Below, piece by piece: positions 60,903 through 64,000 of a DNA stretch of 64,000 nucleotides. The stretch's first letter is position 1. The number at the start of each line of letters is the position of its first letter. The notes below the pieces were generated by a model that saw nothing but the letters and a program-made list of their open reading frames with translations, had not been told where the DNA came from and searched no databases. The stretch is taken from contig NZ_JBHULZ010000040.1 in NCBI RefSeq assembly GCF_042684705.1, forward strand, positions 62,001 through 126,000, read 5' to 3'. A program made the position numbers and the translations under genes. The DNA comes from Mesonia sediminis. GTDB taxonomy: Bacteria; Bacteroidota; Bacteroidia; Flavobacteriales; Flavobacteriaceae.

Positions 60903-60951
60903 TTATTCTGTTTTAATCCGTAAAGAATTAAAAATACAGAATAATATTCTA
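60903..60951. promoter_or_regulatory. Lrp-like operator region
   Basis: CAGAATAATATTCTA (60937-60951) matches 14 of 15 positions of the published E. coli Lrp consensus YAGHAWATTWTDCTR. The left half also pairs with TTATTCTG at 60903-60910, a second half-site 26 nt away. It lies 44 nt from the Lrp start codon and 102 nt from the other gene. Confidence 0.55.
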
Positions 60952-61053
60952 TAAATTATGTTTTTATCGAATTTTATACTAAATAAAAGAACACCTATAG
61001 TAAATCATTTAAGCTTGAATTATCTTTATTTTAATTATAAAATACATTGCACT

Positions 61054-62277
61054 ATGAAGCATCATCCAGGAATTGCATTACAGGAGCTACAATTTGCTAT
61101 TCAAGACCGCGGGGTTAATCCGCCTATAGCCGACTCGAGCACGTTTAGGTTTCGCAACCCACAAGAAATGTTTGAAACCTTTGAAGGCAAAACCGAAGGC
61201 TTATTTTTATATTCTCGACACGCCAATCCTACTCAATCTTATCTTGAACAAGCACTCGCTCGAATGGAGGGTACCGAAGACGCTTTGGTTACCGCTAGCG
61301 GCATGGGTGCAATTACCGCGGTTTTGTTGCAACTTTGTCAGCAAGGAGATGAGGTGGTAAGCAGTCGTACTGTGTATGGAGGCACTTATGCGTTTATGAA
61401 AAACTTTATGCCAGGCTTAGGTATAAAAACGCACTTTGTAGATATTACAAACTTACAAGAGGTAGAAGCCAGTATTACCCCACAAACAAAAGTCCTATAT
61501 GCCGAAACGCTGAGTAATCCACTGCTAGAAGTAGCCCATATAGATGCATTAAGTGTCATCGCAAAAAAGTATAATTTAAAATTGGTGATAGACAACACTT
61601 TTTCTCCTTTATCTTTTTGCCCTGCTCAAATGGGTGCCGATGTGGTGATTCACTCGCTTACTAAGTACATAAATGGAAGTAGTGACACTTTAGGCGGAGT
61701 GATTTGTGCTAAGCAAGAATTTATACTTAGTTTACGTGATGTAAATCAAGGTGCTGCCATGTTACTGGGAGCAACTTTAGATAGTCTACGTGCCGCTTCT
61801 ATACTCAAGAATTTAAGAACGCTACCGGTACGTATTCAACAACATAGTAAAAACGCACTTTTTTTGGCCAAAAAATTTGAAAGCTTAGGCTTAAAAACGG
61901 TTTATCCTGGTTTAGCATCACATAAAAGTCACGCCTATTTTAAGGCAAAACATTACAGTGATTTTGGTTTTGGGGGGATGCTTACGGTTGATGTAGGAAG
62001 TTTTGAAAAAGCCAATGTTTTTCTAGAAATGATGCAAGCTTATAACTTAGGAGATTTAGCGGTAAGTTTAGGATTTTACCGAACGCTATTCAGCGCCCCT
62101 GGAAAATCAACTTCCTCAGAAATTCCTGAAGCAGAACAAACAACCATGGGCTTAAGCAATGGTTTGGTGCGTTTTTCTATTGGTTTAGATCATAGCATTA
62201 CACAAAGTTGGGATGGCATTAAAAAGTGTCTGGAAGCCAGCGGCATAGTAGCCTCTGATTTACTAAATGCAAATTAA
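61054..62277 (+). CDS. PLP-dependent trans-sulfuration enzyme (methionine gamma-lyase / cystathionine gamma-lyase family)
   Basis: A 407-residue Cys/Met-metabolism PLP enzyme. The YSRHANPT motif (53-60), the ASGMGAITAVLL helix (81-92), and the PLP Lys204 in HSLTKYINGSSDTLGG are in place, with Asp180-Asn in VIDNTFSPL. The residue that is Cys in the P. putida-type methionine gamma-lyase motif (YGC) is Gly here (YGGT), as in cystathionine gamma-lyase or synthase, so the preferred substrate is open. I use ATG 61054; an upstream in-frame ATG at 60958 gives an unrelated hydrophobic leader. Divergent lrp suggests amino-acid control. Confidence 0.88.
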   Translation: MKHHPGIALQELQFAIQDRGVNPPIADSSTFRFRNPQEMFETFEGKTEGLFLYSRHANPTQSYLEQALARMEGTEDALVTASGMGAITAVLLQLCQQGDEVVSSRTVYGGTYAFMKNFMPGLGIKTHFVDITNLQEVEASITPQTKVLYAETLSNPLLEVAHIDALSVIAKKYNLKLVIDNTFSPLSFCPAQMGADVVIHSLTKYINGSSDTLGGVICAKQEFILSLRDVNQGAAMLLGATLDSLRAASILKNLRTLPVRIQQHSKNALFLAKKFESLGLKTVYPGLASHKSHAYFKAKHYSDFGFGGMLTVDVGSFEKANVFLEMMQAYNLGDLAVSLGFYRTLFSAPGKSTSSEIPEAEQTTMGLSNGLVRFSIGLDHSITQSWDGIKKCLEASGIVASDLLNAN

Positions 62278-62354
62278 TTAATATTAAGCGCAAATAATTA
62301 TTAAAAAATTGTTTACTTTACTAGCCTTAATTCGCTTTAAAGCCAGTAAAAAAA

Positions 62355-63839
62355 ATGGACACCCAATCATCTGATCCGAATAACCAGCATATTATTGAAA
62401 ACAATTTGAGTCTAGGACAGGCACTTTTGCCTGTCTTTGCATTAATAGGAATGCTCGCTTACAACGTTTATGTTTATGGAGATAGTGCGCTAGACGGGTC
62501 CAATCAATTTATTCTTCTTATGGGGGCTGCGGTTGCGGCTATCGTAGGATATTTTAACCGTGTATCTTACAAAACTATGGTAGAAGAAGTAGCGCAAAAC
62601 ATCAAATCTACCTCTGGCCCAATTTTGATTCTGCTTATGGTTGGCGCCTTATCGGGTACTTGGTTGGTTAGCGGTATTATTCCTAGTATGATTTACTACG
62701 GGTTGCAATTATTAAACCCTAGCATATTTTTGGCAGCCTGCGTGGTGATTTGCTCCATTATTTCTGTTGCAACAGGAAGTAGCTGGACCACCTCTGCCAC
62801 GGTTGGTATTGCCTTAATAGGTATATCTGAGGCATTAGGCATATCTTTAGGAATGACGGCCGGTGCCATACTAAGCGGAGCTTATTTTGGTGACAAATTA
62901 TCTCCATTAAGTGATACTACAAACTTGGCCCCTGCTATGGCTGGTACAGATTTGTTTACCCATATTAGGTATATGCTTTACACCACTGTACCTTCTATAA
63001 TAATCACTTTAATTGTCTTTATTATAATCGGTTTAAATTTAGACACCCCAGATCAAGTAAATACCCAAAAAATATTGAATGCGATAGACAGCGCTTTTAC
63101 CATTAGTCCGTGGTTATTTGCTGTACCTCTTTTGGTAGTCTTTTTAATCATTAAAAAAACACCCCCATTAGTAGCTTTATTGTTGGGAACTCTCCTGGCA
63201 GCGCTAGCTAGCATTTTTTTTCAACCCCACGTTTTAAATCAAATTGCCGGAACCGATGTTTTGAGTATTTCTAGCGCTTATCGCGGAATAATTGACTCGA
63301 TCACTGTGAGTGTAGAAGTACCCACCGACTACACCGCTTTAAACGATTTATTTTCTTCGGGCGGAATGTATGGTATGCTCGGCACTATTTGGTTAATTAT
63401 TTGTGCTATGACTTTTGGCGGAATAATGGATGCCATTGGGGCTTTAAGTAGGATAAGCAAAGCTTTGCTCAACTTGTTTCACTCAACCTTTGGGTTGTTT
63501 AGCAGCACCGTAATAAGTTGTCTAGCCTTGAATGTAACCGCATCAGACCAATACTTAGCTATTGTGGTACCGGGTAAAATGTTTGCTAAAGCTTATAAAG
63601 ACAAAGGCTTAGCGCCAGAAAACCTAAGCCGCACGTTAGAAGATTCTGCTACAGTTACCTCTGTGCTAATCCCTTGGAATACTTGCGGAGCCTACCATAG
63701 TGGTGTTTTAGGTGTTCCCGTATTGAGTTACTTCACCTATGCTATTTTCAATTACTTAAGTCCGTTTATGACGTTATTATTTGCCGCATTAAATATAAAA
63801 ATAAGACAACTTAAAAATAATAAAACAAGCCTCGCATGA
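62355..63839 (+). CDS. nhaC: Na+/H+ antiporter, NhaC family
   Basis: A 494-residue NhaC-type antiporter with about eleven to twelve membrane helices. The family motifs TGSSWTTSATVGIALIGI near 138-155, GAILSGAYFGDKLSPLSDTTNLAPA near 171-195 and the C-terminal LEDSATVTSVLIPWNTCGAYHSGVLGV near 427-453 are clear. It exports Na+ in exchange for H+ and so supports pH and salt tolerance, or carries an amino or organic acid as some relatives do. It follows the trans-sulfuration gene by 77 nt and overlaps bshB1 by 4 nt. Confidence 0.92.
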   Translation: MDTQSSDPNNQHIIENNLSLGQALLPVFALIGMLAYNVYVYGDSALDGSNQFILLMGAAVAAIVGYFNRVSYKTMVEEVAQNIKSTSGPILILLMVGALSGTWLVSGIIPSMIYYGLQLLNPSIFLAACVVICSIISVATGSSWTTSATVGIALIGISEALGISLGMTAGAILSGAYFGDKLSPLSDTTNLAPAMAGTDLFTHIRYMLYTTVPSIIITLIVFIIIGLNLDTPDQVNTQKILNAIDSAFTISPWLFAVPLLVVFLIIKKTPPLVALLLGTLLAALASIFFQPHVLNQIAGTDVLSISSAYRGIIDSITVSVEVPTDYTALNDLFSSGGMYGMLGTIWLIICAMTFGGIMDAIGALSRISKALLNLFHSTFGLFSSTVISCLALNVTASDQYLAIVVPGKMFAKAYKDKGLAPENLSRTLEDSATVTSVLIPWNTCGAYHSGVLGVPVLSYFTYAIFNYLSPFMTLLFAALNIKIRQLKNNKTSLA

Positions 63840-64000
63840 AATTAGATATATTAGCATTCGGAGCCCATCCCGATGATGTAGAGCTGGGTTGTAGTGGCAC
63901 TTTAGCCAAAGAGATTGCAGCCGGTAAAAAAGTAGGAATTGTAGATTTAACCCGCGGTGAATTAGGTACTCGAGGAAGTGCTGAACTTCGTGCTCAAGAA
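63836..64000 (+). CDS. bshB1: bacillithiol biosynthesis deacetylase BshB1 (partial)
   Basis: The first 55 codons of a PIG-L-type zinc deacetylase, cut by the window edge. The metal-binding motif AHPDDVELG is at 10-18, and DLTRGELGTRGS near 37-48 is the typical BshB1 sequence. It removes acetyl from N-acetylglucosaminyl-malate in the synthesis of bacillithiol, the low-molecular-weight thiol used by many Bacteroidota and Firmicutes. The ATG overlaps the nhaC stop by 4 nt. Confidence 0.93.
   Translation, partial: MKLDILAFGAHPDDVELGCSGTLAKEIAAGKKVGIVDLTRGELGTRGSAELRAQE

Noticed and set aside
60958..61053. Longer trans-sulfuration enzyme starting at ATG 60958, or a separate small peptide
   Set aside because: The leader is AT-rich and unlike any family N terminus, and MKHHPGIALQ at 61054 is a normal start.
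1..64000. CRISPR arrays, insertion sequences, prophage, integrons or defence islands
   Set aside because: No repeat-spacer pattern, transposase, integrase or defence gene is present; the window is core chromosome with normal gene order for this group.

Overview
The window is a stretch of ordinary chromosome from a member of the Bacteroidota, almost certainly family Flavobacteriaceae. The evidence is the low G+C content and AT-rich spacers, the near absence of Shine-Dalgarno sequences, many promoters of the Bacteroidota type (TTG, about 19 nt, TAnnTTTG), a fused lpxC-fabZ gene, PorX of the type IX secretion/gliding system, the bacillithiol gene bshB1, and several families largely confined to this class (DUF4290, TIGR02757, DUF6495-like). 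I cannot name the genus. I see no mobile element, CRISPR array, prophage or rRNA. There is one tRNA. About 70 genes fill the window, no gene-free stretch exceeds 300 nt (the longest is 213 nt, 50166-50378), and both ends cut through genes.

Layout. 1-4552: partial aldehyde dehydrogenase, CorA, an SdpI-like and a VTT-family membrane protein, TruA. 4641-9260: SPFH protein, a vWA-type membrane protein, FabG, SucD. 9365-14444: a lipid A block (lpxD, lpxC/fabZ, lpxA, efp, a second lpxD, an NTF2-like protein), all on the minus strand. 14479-20864: HD phosphohydrolase divergent from porX-tsaE, then a small lipoprotein overlapping a membrane protein gene, an alanine-dehydrogenase-like gene and small conserved genes. 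20894-28546: MsrA, LolD-like ATPase, TIGR02757, a cytosolic GAF histidine kinase, a BatA-type protein, a dihydroorotase homologue without its metal-binding histidines, DUF4870-like and an esterase. 28543-33782: MBL hydrolase pair, a large conserved protein of unknown function, murA, DUF4290, DUF493. 33870-39667: AAA ATPase, short RecQ, Fmt, HU, YqgE, an aminodeoxychorismate-lyase-like enzyme, a START-like protein. 39754-47709: tRNA-Met, HisS, ABC permease, rpsF-rpsR-rplI, LytTR regulator, PriA. 47800-56730: chalcone-isomerase-like, YihY, NadC, RlmH, RdgB-like, then FMN reductase-pabB-tilS-dsbD. 56823-64000: LysR-yeiH, lpdA, Lrp divergent from a trans-sulfuration PLP enzyme, nhaC, and the start of bshB1.

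How the genes work together. Envelope synthesis is well represented (lipid A, MurA, LolD, PorX). So are translation and tRNA maturation (S6/S18/L9, EF-P, Fmt, HisS, TruA, TsaE, TilS, RlmH) and thiol/redox chemistry (MsrA, DsbD, LpdA, BshB1). The folate genes pabB and pabC-like lie far apart. Regulation is mostly visible as compact TAnnTTTG promoters and strong bidirectional terminators between convergent genes.

I found no clearly new multi-gene system. The observations most worth following are the histidine-less dihydroorotase, a 14/15 match to the E. coli Lrp consensus between lrp and the trans-sulfuration gene, an alanine dehydrogenase homologue with Gln at the catalytic His position, the 92-nt out-of-frame overlap at 17943-18034, and promoter positions that force TTG or near-leaderless starts.
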